From the NCBI RefSeq assembly GCF_030323865.1, contig NZ_CP066362.1:3038001-3102000 (forward strand): 64,000 nt of DNA, written 5' to 3'. This DNA comes from Pseudarthrobacter defluvii. Its GTDB lineage: Bacteria; Actinomycetota; Actinomycetes; Actinomycetales; Micrococcaceae. Numbering within the stretch: position 1 is the first letter of the stretch; the number at the start of each line of letters is the position of its first letter. The translations under genes and the position numbers were made by a program. Shown here one piece after another: positions 9,018 through 18,370 of this stretch. The notes below the pieces were generated by a model. That model searched no databases. It was given only the letters and a program-made list of their open reading frames with translations, and had not been told where the DNA came from.

Positions 9018-10013
9018 CTAGTTGGCGGCCAGGGGCACAACCTTGCCTTCGCGGTACAGCAGCGCGCGCAGTTCGGCTTCCGCAGAGTCCGGCCGTTTCG
9101 GGTCGATGGTTTCGCCGTCGTGGTAGTGGTCCACCACCCGCGGATCCACATAGCTCTTCCGGGCGATGGAAGGGGTGTTGCCGAGCGTCTGCGCGGCGTC
9201 GTACATGGCCCGGCTGATGGCTCGCTTGCGTTTGGCGGCGGTGCGCTGCGGGCCGGTGCGGGCCAAACTTTCGGCGGCCGCCACCGTCCCGCGCAGCGTC
9301 CTGAAGTCCTTGGCCGTGAAATCGTCCCCGGTGCGCTCCTTCACGTAGGCGTTAATGTCCGCGCTGGTGACCGGGCGCCAGGTCCTGCCCTCCTTGTAGG
9401 CCAGGAGCCTGGCGTTGGAGCCGCGGCGCTTCAGCAGGCGCAGCAGGACAGCGAGATCGGGGTCGCGCATTTCGGACTCCCAGTCCTTGCCGCTTTTGGC
9501 CGGGAAACGCAGCAGGATCCGGTCCTTGCGCACCTGGACGTGGGCGCACAGGAGCGTGGCCAAACCTCTGCTGCCGTTCTCATTGGTGTACCGCTCGGAA
9601 CCCACCCGGAGCGATCCGCTGTCCAGCATCCGGAAGGCTGCTGCCAGGACGCGGTCCCGAGTAAAGCCGTCGCTGCGCAGGTCCATGGTGACCCGCCGCC
9701 GGGCTGCGGGCAGGGATTCGGCCAACTGGAGGGAGCGGTCGAACTTCACCCGGTCCTTACGCTCGCGCCACTCCGGATGGTAGATGTACTGGCGGCGGCC
9801 CACCCCGTCCACGCCGGTGGCCTGGATGTGGCCGTTCTCGAACGGTGCAATCCAGACGTCGGTCCATGCCGGCGGGATGCCGATGCTTTCCAGCCGGTCG
9901 CGGATGGGACCGGGCGGAAGCGTGGAGCCGTCCAGGTCCCGGTAACTGAAGCCCTTGCCGGCGGCCACCCTGCGGTAGCCGCGGCCCGAGGCATTGCTGC
10001 GCCGGAGCCTCAT
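9018..10013 (-). CDS. DNA topoisomerase IB (poxvirus-type)
   Basis: The 331-residue enzyme relaxes supercoils through a 3'-phosphotyrosyl intermediate. The N-terminal domain starts with GYRRVAAGKGFSYRD and includes WIAPFENGHIQATGVD and the QYIYHPEWRERKD segment. The catalytic domain has ERYTNENGSRGLATLL and FRTLRGTVAAAE, which holds an active-site arginine. The nucleophilic tyrosine is in SIARKSYVDPRVVDHY near residue 293. Length matches the small bacterial poxvirus-like subfamily. It is transcribed divergently from rarD, with a 112-bp gap. Its cellular role beyond relaxation is not evident from neighbours. Confidence 0.93.
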   Translation of the reverse strand: MRLRRSNASGRGYRRVAAGKGFSYRDLDGSTLPPGPIRDRLESIGIPPAWTDVWIAPFENGHIQATGVDGVGRRQYIYHPEWRERKDRVKFDRSLQLAESLPAARRRVTMDLRSDGFTRDRVLAAAFRMLDSGSLRVGSERYTNENGSRGLATLLCAHVQVRKDRILLRFPAKSGKDWESEMRDPDLAVLLRLLKRRGSNARLLAYKEGRTWRPVTSADINAYVKERTGDDFTAKDFRTLRGTVAAAESLARTGPQRTAAKRKRAISRAMYDAAQTLGNTPSIARKSYVDPRVVDHYHDGETIDPKRPDSAEAELRALLYREGKVVPLAAN

Positions 10014-10125
10014 GGGGCGGGCTTCGGCAGAGGCGCACGTGTCATGAAAGCAAGCCTACTGACTATTTTCCGGATTGCCGCCTGCCTGCTGGAATACCTG
10101 CCGTCTGGATGCTGTTATTGAGAGC

Positions 10126-11151
10126 GTGCCCACGCCAGAAGGAACCTCTCCAGCCACGCCCGTCGCCACCCCAGCCGCCGCTCCCCCGGTGGCGAAATCC
10201 ACCGCAGGTGCACCGGCAGGCCCCGGGCCTGTTGGCAAGGACACGACGGCGGGAATGCTGTTCGGCATCGGCGCCTACGTTTTGTGGGGGTTGCTCCCCC
10301 TGTACTTCTTCATCCTCATGCCGGCGGGCGCCGTCGAAATTGTCGCCAACCGCGTGGTCTGGTCGCTGCTGTTCTGCGCACTCCTGATCACCGTCACCAG
10401 GACGTGGCGGGTGCTTGCCGCGGCCTTGAAGGACCGGCGGGTTTTCGGCTCCCTGGCGCTGGCAGCGTTCCTGATCGCCATCAACTGGCTGACCTACACG
10501 TACGGCGTAACCACGGGGCAGGCCGTGGAAACGTCCCTGGGCTACTTCATCAACCCGCTGGTCTCGGTCCTGCTGGGCGTGCTGGTCCTGAAGGAAAAGC
10601 TGCGGCCGCTGCAGTGGGCGGCGGTGGTTGTCGGCTTCGTGGCGGTGGGTGTCCTCACCTACTCCTACGGGAAGCTGCCCTGGATCGCCCTGACGCTGGC
10701 GTTCAGCTTTGGCCTGTACGGCTTCGTGAAGAACCGGGTGGGCTCAAAAGTGGATGCCATCACCAGCCTCAGCGTGGAGACCATGGTGCTCGCCCCGCTG
10801 GCCGCGGTGGCCATGGTGGTCCTGGCAGCCGGCGGCGGTTCGACCCTGACATCCCAGGGTGCGGGACACTTCTGGTTGCTGCTGGCCTCCGGCGTGATCA
10901 CGGCCGTGCCGCTGCTCTTCTTCGGCGCCTCCGCACGCCGGCTGCCCATGACAACCATCGGGCTGCTCCAGTACTTCGCCCCCGTCCTGCAGTTCCTGGT
11001 GGCCCTGTTCGTGTTCCGTGAAGCGATGACCATTGAGCGCTGGATCGGGTTCGGGGTGGTGTGGCTTGCCCTGGTGCTGCTGACCCTGGACATGCTTCGG
11101 GCGGCACGAAGGAACTCGCTGGCCCGGAGGGCGCTCCGCAAGGCCGCCTGA
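10126..11151 (+). CDS. rarD: RarD-type EamA/DMT transporter
   Basis: The 341-residue membrane protein belongs to the drug/metabolite transporter superfamily, RarD subgroup. After a proline- and alanine-rich N-terminus, GMLFGIGAYVLWGLLPLYF opens the first of about ten helices. The duplicated EamA halves are visible, the first containing FLIAINWLTYTYGVTTGQAVETSLGYFINPL, here read in pieces, and the second containing RLPMTTIGLLQYFAPVLQF. I chose the GTG at 10126; a TTG 51 bp upstream would also fit but gives an unlikely sequence. Its stop codon directly abuts that of the convergent GH10 gene. Substrate is unknown. Confidence 0.85.
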   Translation: MPTPEGTSPATPVATPAAAPPVAKSTAGAPAGPGPVGKDTTAGMLFGIGAYVLWGLLPLYFFILMPAGAVEIVANRVVWSLLFCALLITVTRTWRVLAAALKDRRVFGSLALAAFLIAINWLTYTYGVTTGQAVETSLGYFINPLVSVLLGVLVLKEKLRPLQWAAVVVGFVAVGVLTYSYGKLPWIALTLAFSFGLYGFVKNRVGSKVDAITSLSVETMVLAPLAAVAMVVLAAGGGSTLTSQGAGHFWLLLASGVITAVPLLFFGASARRLPMTTIGLLQYFAPVLQFLVALFVFREAMTIERWIGFGVVWLALVLLTLDMLRAARRNSLARRALRKAA

Positions 11152-12834
11152 TCAGCCGCCCAAGGCGCGCTTCGCGGCGTCGTACGCGGGCGTAGGCTTC
11201 CCGTCGTTGAACAGGTGGTCGTGGCCCTGGCGGAGGCTCCCGTCGTCGTCAATCCACCAGTCGTAACGGTCGTCAACGCCCCAGGTGGTGTAGGAGACGC
11301 AGGTGCGCGAGCGCAGGCAGGTGGCCAGGACCGTGGCGTACTGCTTCGCCTGGGCGTCCGTCCCCTGATCGTCCGTGACGTCGTTTTCGGAAATGCGAAC
11401 GTGCAGCCCGGCGTCCCCAAAGGTTTTGAGCGTTCGGCTGAGGTCATCGGCGGAGATGGCGTCGGTCTTGAGGTCGTAGACGTGCGCCTGCAGGCCTGCA
11501 CCATAGATGTGGCCGCCCTTCGCATTGGTGTCGAGGATGAGCTTGAGCAGGGCGTCTTGGCGCCGGCCCGGCACGTCGGCGCCGTTCTCGTTGATGTACT
11601 GCTTGACCTGCGGGTCGGCGGCGTACACAGCCTTGGAGACCACCGCGGGATACCCGGGCCCGAAGGCGCGGTACCAGATGTTCTGCTGCATGCTGGTCCC
11701 CTGACTGACGTCGAACGGCTCGTTCACCACGTCCAGGGAAGCCAGCCTGCCCTTGAAGTGCGCCACCACGGTGCTGGCGTAGTCCAGCAGTGCGGCGCCG
11801 GTGGCCTGTCGTTCCGCCTCGGAGCCGGTGGGCAGCTCCTGCATCCAGGGGGGCATGGCCTCCGTGAAGGCGATGGTGTGGCCGTGCACCGCCATGCCCT
11901 TGCTTTGGGCAATGGCCAGGATGGCATCGGCCTCTTCGAAGGTGTAGACGCCCTGCTGCGGGGAGAGGAACTGCGGCTTCATGGCGTTTTCCGGGGTGAG
12001 CGCCCCGAAGTTTCCCACGAACTCCCGCGCGTAGTCCTCGTCGCCTGTGAGGGGTCCAAGGGCCACGGCTGCGCCGACCAGGAAGTCGGGACGGATCTTG
12101 GCGGCCAGGGCCTGGAGCCCGTCGGCCGACCGCTGTGCGTCTGCCGCCGCGGCCCCCGACGTGCGCAGTCCGGTACTTCCCGGGGCCACGGCCTTCAACG
12201 AGGTGATGTCAAAGTCCCCGGAGTCGCTGGAGAACCCCAGCCACAGTTGCCCTGATGAGAAGACCTTGCCCAGGGGCAGCGAGGAGAGCGTGTCACTGCC
12301 GCTGGCGACGGCCAGTGTGTCGCCGGACCGGCGAACCGTGAGCGGAGCGGCCGCGTCTTTCACCGTTACGTGCTCGTCATGGACGGGCACCGGCTGGGTC
12401 ACGTCCTTCTTCTGCGCCCCGTCAAAGACTGCGATCCTCAACCCGTTGCCCTGGAGCGTAAGCCGCACGCCGGCCGGCTCCACGCGGAACTCATCCGCAA
12501 TGACTGGCGGCTGGTTGTATATGGCCCAGGATGCGTCCGCGGTGACATCCGCGAACGTGGCGCTCAGCGAAAAATCCCCGCCCACCACAAGGTGGGTGCC
12601 GGCCAGGTTGAGCGGAGGGTTCGGCTGGCCCCCTTGCCCGCTTTGCTCCACGATCCGCCTGGCAGTGGGCGTCACCTGCAGGCCGCTGCTGCCGGCCCGG
12701 ACGCCCGGAACGTCCTGCCAGTCCACATGCAGCAGGTCCAGCGTCACGTCCGGTTTGGGCGGGGAGCAGGAAGCGAGGATGACGAGGAGGGCGGACGCCA
12801 GCACCACCGTCACTGCGTGCAGGCGTCCGGCCAT
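11152..12834 (-). CDS. GH10-family glycoside hydrolase lipoprotein
   Basis: This 560-residue protein has a lipoprotein signal (VVLASALLVILASC, lipidated Cys23), then a roughly 180-residue beta-rich region, then a GH10 barrel from about residue 240. The acid/base glutamate is Glu372 in LDVVNEPF. The nucleophile is probably Glu483 in VRISENDV, a variation on the usual ITELD. The HGHTI and TTWGVDD motifs also fit GH10. Known GH10 enzymes are mainly xylanases, but this gene is the last of an operon for synthesis and deacetylation of a surface polysaccharide. Here it may trim or release that polymer instead of degrading plant xylan. Family is firm; substrate is open. Confidence 0.85.
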   Translation of the reverse strand: MAGRLHAVTVVLASALLVILASCSPPKPDVTLDLLHVDWQDVPGVRAGSSGLQVTPTARRIVEQSGQGGQPNPPLNLAGTHLVVGGDFSLSATFADVTADASWAIYNQPPVIADEFRVEPAGVRLTLQGNGLRIAVFDGAQKKDVTQPVPVHDEHVTVKDAAAPLTVRRSGDTLAVASGSDTLSSLPLGKVFSSGQLWLGFSSDSGDFDITSLKAVAPGSTGLRTSGAAAADAQRSADGLQALAAKIRPDFLVGAAVALGPLTGDEDYAREFVGNFGALTPENAMKPQFLSPQQGVYTFEEADAILAIAQSKGMAVHGHTIAFTEAMPPWMQELPTGSEAERQATGAALLDYASTVVAHFKGRLASLDVVNEPFDVSQGTSMQQNIWYRAFGPGYPAVVSKAVYAADPQVKQYINENGADVPGRRQDALLKLILDTNAKGGHIYGAGLQAHVYDLKTDAISADDLSRTLKTFGDAGLHVRISENDVTDDQGTDAQAKQYATVLATCLRSRTCVSYTTWGVDDRYDWWIDDDGSLRQGHDHLFNDGKPTPAYDAAKRALGG

Positions 12835-12871
12835 CCTTCGTCTTCTTCCCTGTAACCAGGACTTGGTGCGG

Positions 12872-14659
12872 CTACGACTTGGTCCAGCGGACGTCGTCGA
12901 AATACGCCTGCAGCCCTGAATTGCCCTGGACGATGACCTGCAGACTCGCCTTGGCCACCGCGGTGCTGCTCGGCGAGTACGTCAGGTCCACATTGGTCAC
13001 GCCGCCGGCCGAGACACCGAGTTTCCACTGCCCGGAGATCCACTGCCCGGCGGAGTTGTATTCGTCAATGTAGAAGCCCATCTCGCCGCTGATCCGCGCC
13101 GTGATGTTGAGGTAGCTGGCAATCCTGTAGCTGCCGCCGGCCACCGCCACCTGCGGGGAGAACAGGTGCCTGTTGGCCGTGGTGGCCGCCATCTTGACCG
13201 AGTTCACCGGGTTGGCCGGGCTCCCGTGGTTCCCTCCGTCAGCCAGTATGGTGGACGCCGAGTCCGTCCTCCAGCCCGAGCCGATGCCGGCGTCAAACGT
13301 GCCGTTGGCCACCAGGTTCGGGGACTGCGTGGGAGGGGCTGCCGCCCCAAGGGCCATCATCTGCATGTTGTCCAGGTAGGCGGTGATGCCTGTGCCGGTC
13401 ACGTAGACCTGCAGGCTGGCAGACGCCACAGAGGTGGAGCTGGGAGTGTAGGTGAAGTTCATCGACTCCACCCAGCGGCTGTTTTCCCGCTTGCGGAACT
13501 GCCCGGAAATCCACTGCCCGGCCGCATTGTATTCGTCCACGTAGAAGCCAACTTCGCCGGAGGAGATTGAGGCGACGTTGAGGTAGGCCTTGTACAGGTA
13601 GCTGTTGGCTGCCGAGACCGGAACCTTCGGCGAGAACAGGTGGCCTGCGGCGGAACCGGACACCAGCTTCACGGATTTGGCTGGGTCGGGGTAGCTGCCA
13701 TGGTTCCCGGAGTCAGCGGTGACCGCTGCCGGGGCGTCGGTCCGCCACCCGTCGGCAATGCCGTTATTGAACGTCGGGTTCGGGAGCAGGTTGGGGCTGC
13801 CGTTCACCAGGCCCTTGCTGACATTGACGTTCCTGATCTGGCCGGCCGCCACCTTGGTTTGCACATAAGCAGCCAGCTGGTCCAGCTCCGCCGTCCCGTA
13901 CTGGTAGTCGTCCGGGGTCTTGCTCGGCGAAGGCCTGATGTCATGGAACGTGAAGATCGCCCAGGTCTTGTTCGCGATCGCCTCGTCCACCTTGGCCTTC
14001 AGGGTGGCCACCGGGGTGGTCACCTCCTGCACGGGGGTGTTGTGGAGCAGGAGGTCGCCCAGCGGCCAGATGTTGTTGCCCACGTCGGCGAAGCCACGCA
14101 TGGAGCTGTAGTACTTGGCGATCTGGGCAAGTGTCGACATGTCGTAGTCGCCGTATGGCGTGGCGAGGGCTGTGGCGGTAAAGCCATGCGCCGCCAGCGC
14201 TGCCCGGCTGTTGGCCAGTTCGGCATCCACCTGGGCAGCCGTCAGTTTGGTTGCCTGGCAGTCATTGCCCACGCTCACAAGGCACTGGTGGTCCACGGTG
14301 TGCGAGCCGATCTCCCAGCCGTAAGTGTTCTGCAGCTGGGTGATCTGGTCCCACGTCATGTACGGAACGTCCGTGTTGGCGCGGCAGTTGTTCGGCACCG
14401 TGGTCATGCCCACGCAGTTGGTAATGATGTAGCTGGTCCCGGTGAGTCCATACTTCTTGAGTGTGGGGGCCGCCTGCGTCAGGGCATTCTGCATGCCGTC
14501 GTCGAAGGTGAAGGACACGAGCGGAGTTGGGGCGGGATTGTCCACCGCGGCATTGGCGGCCGCAGGGGACAGGAGTGCGGCCGCTATGGCCCACACCGCC
14601 GCCCCAATGGTCAATAGCTTGGCGCGGTGCCGCGCCAGGCTGGATCTTGATCTGATCAT
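12872..14659 (-). CDS. Secreted polysaccharide deacetylase with two C-terminal sandwich repeats
   Basis: The 595-residue exported protein has a signal peptide (TM about 15-32, cleavage after ANA). A NodB deacetylase domain spans about 40-300, with the metal aspartates in TFDDG (53-54), the histidines in HTVDH (120, 124) and ATPYGDY. Two tandem repeats of about 145 residues follow, each starting NL-P/A-N-TF and containing VDEYN-AGQWISGQ, which look like carbohydrate-binding beta-sandwiches. I chose the ATG at 14659 because AAGGAG precedes it. It probably removes acetyl groups from the extracellular polymer made by the upstream GT2 synthase. The polymer identity is inferred as an amino-sugar glycan. 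Confidence 0.88.
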   Translation of the reverse strand: MIRSRSSLARHRAKLLTIGAAVWAIAAALLSPAAANAAVDNPAPTPLVSFTFDDGMQNALTQAAPTLKKYGLTGTSYIITNCVGMTTVPNNCRANTDVPYMTWDQITQLQNTYGWEIGSHTVDHQCLVSVGNDCQATKLTAAQVDAELANSRAALAAHGFTATALATPYGDYDMSTLAQIAKYYSSMRGFADVGNNIWPLGDLLLHNTPVQEVTTPVATLKAKVDEAIANKTWAIFTFHDIRPSPSKTPDDYQYGTAELDQLAAYVQTKVAAGQIRNVNVSKGLVNGSPNLLPNPTFNNGIADGWRTDAPAAVTADSGNHGSYPDPAKSVKLVSGSAAGHLFSPKVPVSAANSYLYKAYLNVASISSGEVGFYVDEYNAAGQWISGQFRKRENSRWVESMNFTYTPSSTSVASASLQVYVTGTGITAYLDNMQMMALGAAAPPTQSPNLVANGTFDAGIGSGWRTDSASTILADGGNHGSPANPVNSVKMAATTANRHLFSPQVAVAGGSYRIASYLNITARISGEMGFYIDEYNSAGQWISGQWKLGVSAGGVTNVDLTYSPSSTAVAKASLQVIVQGNSGLQAYFDDVRWTKS

Positions 14660-14714
14660 GACTTTCTCCTTCTTTCGGATGGCGAAGGCGCCGCGTTTCA
14701 CCGCCTGGTGGTGG

Positions 14715-16529
14715 TCACGGGCCCTGCAACTGCTCGAACGCCTGGGCGACCGGTTTAACCTGGATGCCGCTTTCGTCGATGAGCTGCAGCTGGGTTGCGA
14801 GGACGGTGCTGGTGATGGTGCTCCTGTCCGCCGCAATAGTGTTTTTCTGGGTACCCGACGAGTCGGGGGCCGCGATCTGGTGGTACACGAGGATGAGCCA
14901 GCCGTTGGACCGGGAGGTTTCGGCGAGCGCTTCCTTGAGGATCTCCGGCGTGGTTGTGTCCGTCACGTAGAGGACCTTCAGATCGCGCGGGTTGATGTTC
15001 TGCCTGGTGTTGATGCCGTCGCCCGTGCCGCGGACCATCTTGAAGTACTTGGCGGCGTACCAGTCCACCTGCGCGTCGGAACGTCCGTACGGGGGTGCCA
15101 GGTCATCGGTGGGCAGCCCCGCTGCTGCCAGGGCGTCCTCGCTCTTGCGCAGCTCGTCGTCCAGCCTCCCGGTGCCCACGGAGGTGAGGTCCACGTGCTG
15201 GAAGCTGTGGGCGGCAATCTCGTGTCCTGCCTGGTTCATCTGCTGGACCTCAGCCGCGGTGATGAAGTTCGGCGTCTCGATGGAACTGGGATTGACGTAC
15301 TGGGTGGACTTGAAGCCGTGCTTGTCCAGCAGCGGCAGGGCGCGATCGTACACCGACTGCCAGCCGTCGTCGAACGTGATCGAGACCATAGGCTGCTGCC
15401 AGCGCAGCGCTCCCGGCCTGGTGACATCCATCAGCGAGAAGTCGCGGACGGCGGTGGTGCCGTTCCCGTGGGAAATGACGGTGACCATCGCGGTCTCCGC
15501 CCCGTCCGGGACCTGGAACGATTCCCTGATGGTGGTCCACTCCCCCGCCGGGGGCACCGTCTCCAGGTTCCGGAATTTCCGCCCGCCGCCGGCAAGCTCA
15601 AACTCGGCCACCACATCCGCCTTGGAATCCGACTTGTAGGCCGCGCTGAAGGTGAAATAGCGGTCGGCGGCCACCGGGATGGGCTCGTACTGCCACTTCG
15701 CTTCCCCGTTCTGGTAATTGCCCACGCGGGTCCACAGGAAGCTGCCGCGCCCGTCCTCGCCGCGCCCGGACTCAACCGTCGATGTCCCGGACGAGTACGG
15801 GGACCAGAAGGCGGGCCGGGCCGGATCGGTACCGGCAAACCCCGGGTTGGGGATCACGTTGGGGCCACCTGCTCCGGATGCGGGAAGCTGGACGTCCTCG
15901 GCTGCTTCCAGGTACACGCCCTCCACCTGGAATGTGCCCGCTGAGGCGAAGCGGAAGACGTACTGCACCGCCGTCGTCGTGTCCCCGCTGTTGAACGCGT
16001 CGCTGACCGTAAACGCCGAGGTGCCCGGGCGTTCCAGCGGATTCCGCAGCTGCTCCAGGGTGGTGCTGCCGTCCTTGTGGTACTTCCGGGCCAGCAACCG
16101 GAAATCGGGGTCGGTGGTGGTGAACGCCTTGAAGAAGTAATTCTTGCCGGGGGCGAGGTCCACCCGCGGGCTGCTGAGGGTGACGTCGCCTGAGGCGTAC
16201 TGGCTGATCGTGAGCTTAAGCGCCTGCCCGCCCATCTGCCCGGCCGCCAACTCAAGAGAAGTCTTGGCGTCACCGCTATGCCCGGCGGTCCAGCCGCCGG
16301 CAGGATCCAGGGAGGAACTGGCCGACGGCGACGGGCCGGGTGTGGCGGACGGTCCGGCCAGGGCGGGGAAGAGTGCCGGCAGCAGGTTGGCTCCCGGCCG
16401 GGGCTGGGCGAAGCTGCCCGTCTTACCCGTGTACGCCAGCCAGCCGGCGCTGATCAGGAGGACCAGGACGGTGATGACGACGAGGGGATTCAGAAGTACC
16501 CGGCGAACCCTATGGCGCTTAGGCGGCAC
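14715..16529 (-). CDS. Membrane-anchored polysaccharide deacetylase
   Basis: The 604-residue protein has a basic N-terminus and one transmembrane helix (about 13-33), then a proline/serine-rich linker. Beta-rich regions span about 80-365. A NodB domain follows, with TFDDGW (Asp387/388), the metal-binding HSFQH (His441, His445) and APPYGRSD. The family removes N- or O-acetyl groups from glycans. The anchor places catalysis on the outer face of the membrane, next to the synthase whose gene it overlaps by 11 bp. This pairing resembles PgaB-PgaC and streptomycete MatA-MatB, which make poly-N-acetylglucosamine. That product is an inference. Confidence 0.88.
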   Translation of the reverse strand: MPPKRHRVRRVLLNPLVVITVLVLLISAGWLAYTGKTGSFAQPRPGANLLPALFPALAGPSATPGPSPSASSSLDPAGGWTAGHSGDAKTSLELAAGQMGGQALKLTISQYASGDVTLSSPRVDLAPGKNYFFKAFTTTDPDFRLLARKYHKDGSTTLEQLRNPLERPGTSAFTVSDAFNSGDTTTAVQYVFRFASAGTFQVEGVYLEAAEDVQLPASGAGGPNVIPNPGFAGTDPARPAFWSPYSSGTSTVESGRGEDGRGSFLWTRVGNYQNGEAKWQYEPIPVAADRYFTFSAAYKSDSKADVVAEFELAGGGRKFRNLETVPPAGEWTTIRESFQVPDGAETAMVTVISHGNGTTAVRDFSLMDVTRPGALRWQQPMVSITFDDGWQSVYDRALPLLDKHGFKSTQYVNPSSIETPNFITAAEVQQMNQAGHEIAAHSFQHVDLTSVGTGRLDDELRKSEDALAAAGLPTDDLAPPYGRSDAQVDWYAAKYFKMVRGTGDGINTRQNINPRDLKVLYVTDTTTPEILKEALAETSRSNGWLILVYHQIAAPDSSGTQKNTIAADRSTITSTVLATQLQLIDESGIQVKPVAQAFEQLQGP

Positions 16530-17859
16530 TGGTCACCACCCCCACGCTGCCGGCCCGCTGCGGGGACTTCCAGGTGTTGGTCTCGGGACGCCGGACCAGG
16601 CCCCTCGATCGGGTGATGCAGCGGACGGCCGCCACGAGCTGCACCAAGTCCATGATGTAGAAGAGGAAGTAGGCAGTGGGTGCGTACATGCAGAGCCTGG
16701 TGCGTTCCCCCGCCGTGAGGTTCTCATCCATCAGGACCGTCAGCAGCGTGTACGCGGTGATGGTGGCATACGAACCGATGATCAGGGCCGGCGTGTACGT
16801 GGCCAGCGACCAATAGACGGCGTACGTCCAGGCCAGGGGCGAGACCAGCAGCGTGAACTCACTCAGCAGGGCCATCGGCATCCGGTAGTACGCCAGGGTG
16901 CGGCTGTACCGGCGGCTGGGGTTAAGCACCATGCCGCGGTACTTGATGAGGTTCTGGATGCTTCCGTACTTCCAGCGGTAGCGCTGCTTGGCCAGGGCCC
17001 GGAACGTGAGCACACCTTCGGTCCTGGCCACCACGTCCGCACCGTAGACCATCCGGAACCGGCGGTTGCCCAGGTGGGTGATTTTCGTACTGAGCCCGAT
17101 GTCCTCAGTCACTGTGTCTGTATCGTAGAAGTCCACCTTGCGCAGCACGCGCATCCGGTAGGTGGAGGCCACACCGCCCACCACGAACTCGCAGTTCAGT
17201 AGCGAGTAGAGCTTCTTGGAGCGGTAACCGATCATGTGCTCGAAGCGCTGCAGGATGCCCAGGGCTGTGGTCTCCTCGATGATCTGGACGTTCGCCGCAA
17301 CACCGGCCACGTACGGGTCGTCGAAGTAGGACAGCGCATTGGTGATGGCGTCCGGCTGGATGACCGAGTCGGCGTCGAGCGTCATCACGTACTGGCCGCG
17401 GGCAAACCGCCGGAGCACGGCGTTGAGTGCGGCGCCCTTCCCCACGTTCCTGTGCATCCGCACCAGGCGCAGGTTCATTTCCGGATGGCGCAGTTGGAAG
17501 TCGCGGACCAGGCGGCCGGTAAGGTCGCTGGATGCGTCGTCCGCCACAAGGACCTCGAAGGAGCGGTAGTTGTTGCGCCGGATGGAGTCGAGCGTCCGGA
17601 CGATCACTGCTTCCTCGTTGTGCGCGGCAATGACGATGGACACCAGGCCGGGTACCTCGGGGAGCGCCCTGAGGGTCCAGGTGGCCGTGGCCGCGCACTC
17701 GGGCTGGAAAGCGGTGGGGAGCCGGACGCCCCTAATCCCTTTCCGCCGCTGCTGCCAGATGTCATAGAAATTGGCACCGGCCAGGTAGAGGCCAAAGTGC
17801 ACCACGTAGAGGATGCTGACGCCCGCGAACAGCCAGAAGACCAGGAGCGCGATGTCCAT
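16519..17859 (-). CDS. GT2 processive glycosyltransferase (PgaC/MatB/NodC-like synthase)
   Basis: The 446-residue membrane protein should polymerise and export a beta-linked sugar chain from UDP-sugar. One N-terminal helix (about 3-28) precedes the cytosolic GT-A domain: SIVIAAHNEEAVI (about 75-87), VADDASSD, the metal motif LDADS (near 160), the acceptor TED motif in TVTEDIGLS (near 252) and the processivity motif QRYRWKYGS (near 290). At least three C-terminal helices follow. All residues of a processive synthase appear present. The two deacetylase genes downstream make a partially de-N-acetylated glycan the best guess. It starts 4 bp after the upstream small membrane protein gene. Confidence 0.9.
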   Translation of the reverse strand: MDIALLVFWLFAGVSILYVVHFGLYLAGANFYDIWQQRRKGIRGVRLPTAFQPECAATATWTLRALPEVPGLVSIVIAAHNEEAVIVRTLDSIRRNNYRSFEVLVADDASSDLTGRLVRDFQLRHPEMNLRLVRMHRNVGKGAALNAVLRRFARGQYVMTLDADSVIQPDAITNALSYFDDPYVAGVAANVQIIEETTALGILQRFEHMIGYRSKKLYSLLNCEFVVGGVASTYRMRVLRKVDFYDTDTVTEDIGLSTKITHLGNRRFRMVYGADVVARTEGVLTFRALAKQRYRWKYGSIQNLIKYRGMVLNPSRRYSRTLAYYRMPMALLSEFTLLVSPLAWTYAVYWSLATYTPALIIGSYATITAYTLLTVLMDENLTAGERTRLCMYAPTAYFLFYIMDLVQLVAAVRCITRSRGLVRRPETNTWKSPQRAGSVGVVTSAA

Positions 17860-17863
17860 TAGT

Positions 17864-18313
17864 TCACCCGTCCACTGATTGGCTGGCCAGCACGTTCGTC
17901 ACGGCCTCGGGCAGCGGAACGTTGGCCGGCTGGAGCAGGTCCAGCCCGGCCCTGATCACCGGAACCACGGCGATGGCAGGCAGGACAACCGGTGGGACTG
18001 CAGGTTTCGCGGAAGGTTTGGCGGCAGCCTCCTTCGGTCCGAAAACGTCGGTGCCGGAACCCGTTGCGGCGCCGGCAGGGCCGGGGGCCGAAGCATTGGC
18101 GGCCGCGATCCGGGCCAGGGCCCTGCGGGCGGCGCGCCGGTAGAAGCGGATGCCGATGAAGCGGATGACCACGGTGAGGGTGACCACGCTCCACAGCACC
18201 AGGCTCAGCTGGGCCACGAAACCCAGCAGGCTTTCAAACATCGCTCCGTCCCGGCCGAAGGTGGCCTGTGCCGGCACTGCTGCAGGTATTGCGAAACTTC
18301 CCGGATGCGTCAC
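17864..18313 (-). CDS. Small membrane protein, first gene of the polysaccharide operon
   Basis: I do not recognise a family. About 149 residues are predicted from the GTG at 18313, which has AAGGGG 7 bp upstream; starts at 18370 or at an internal ATG (MFESLL) are possible. A short extracellular N-terminus precedes one helix (FVAQLSLVLWSVVTLTVVIRF), an arginine-rich stop-transfer segment (RFYRRAARRALARI), an alanine/proline-rich linker and a hydrophobic C-terminal stretch. The stop is 4 bp before the GT2 start, so the two are co-translated. A single-helix partner of a GT2 synthase recalls PgaD, but no sequence similarity is claimed. Confidence 0.6.
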   Translation of the reverse strand: MTHPGSFAIPAAVPAQATFGRDGAMFESLLGFVAQLSLVLWSVVTLTVVIRFIGIRFYRRAARRALARIAAANASAPGPAGAATGSGTDVFGPKEAAAKPSAKPAVPPVVLPAIAVVPVIRAGLDLLQPANVPLPEAVTNVLASQSVDG

Positions 18314-18370
18314 TGCCATTCCCCTTGTCTCAAGCAAGAAGTCCGTCATTGGGCTTTGGGGTATCACCAC

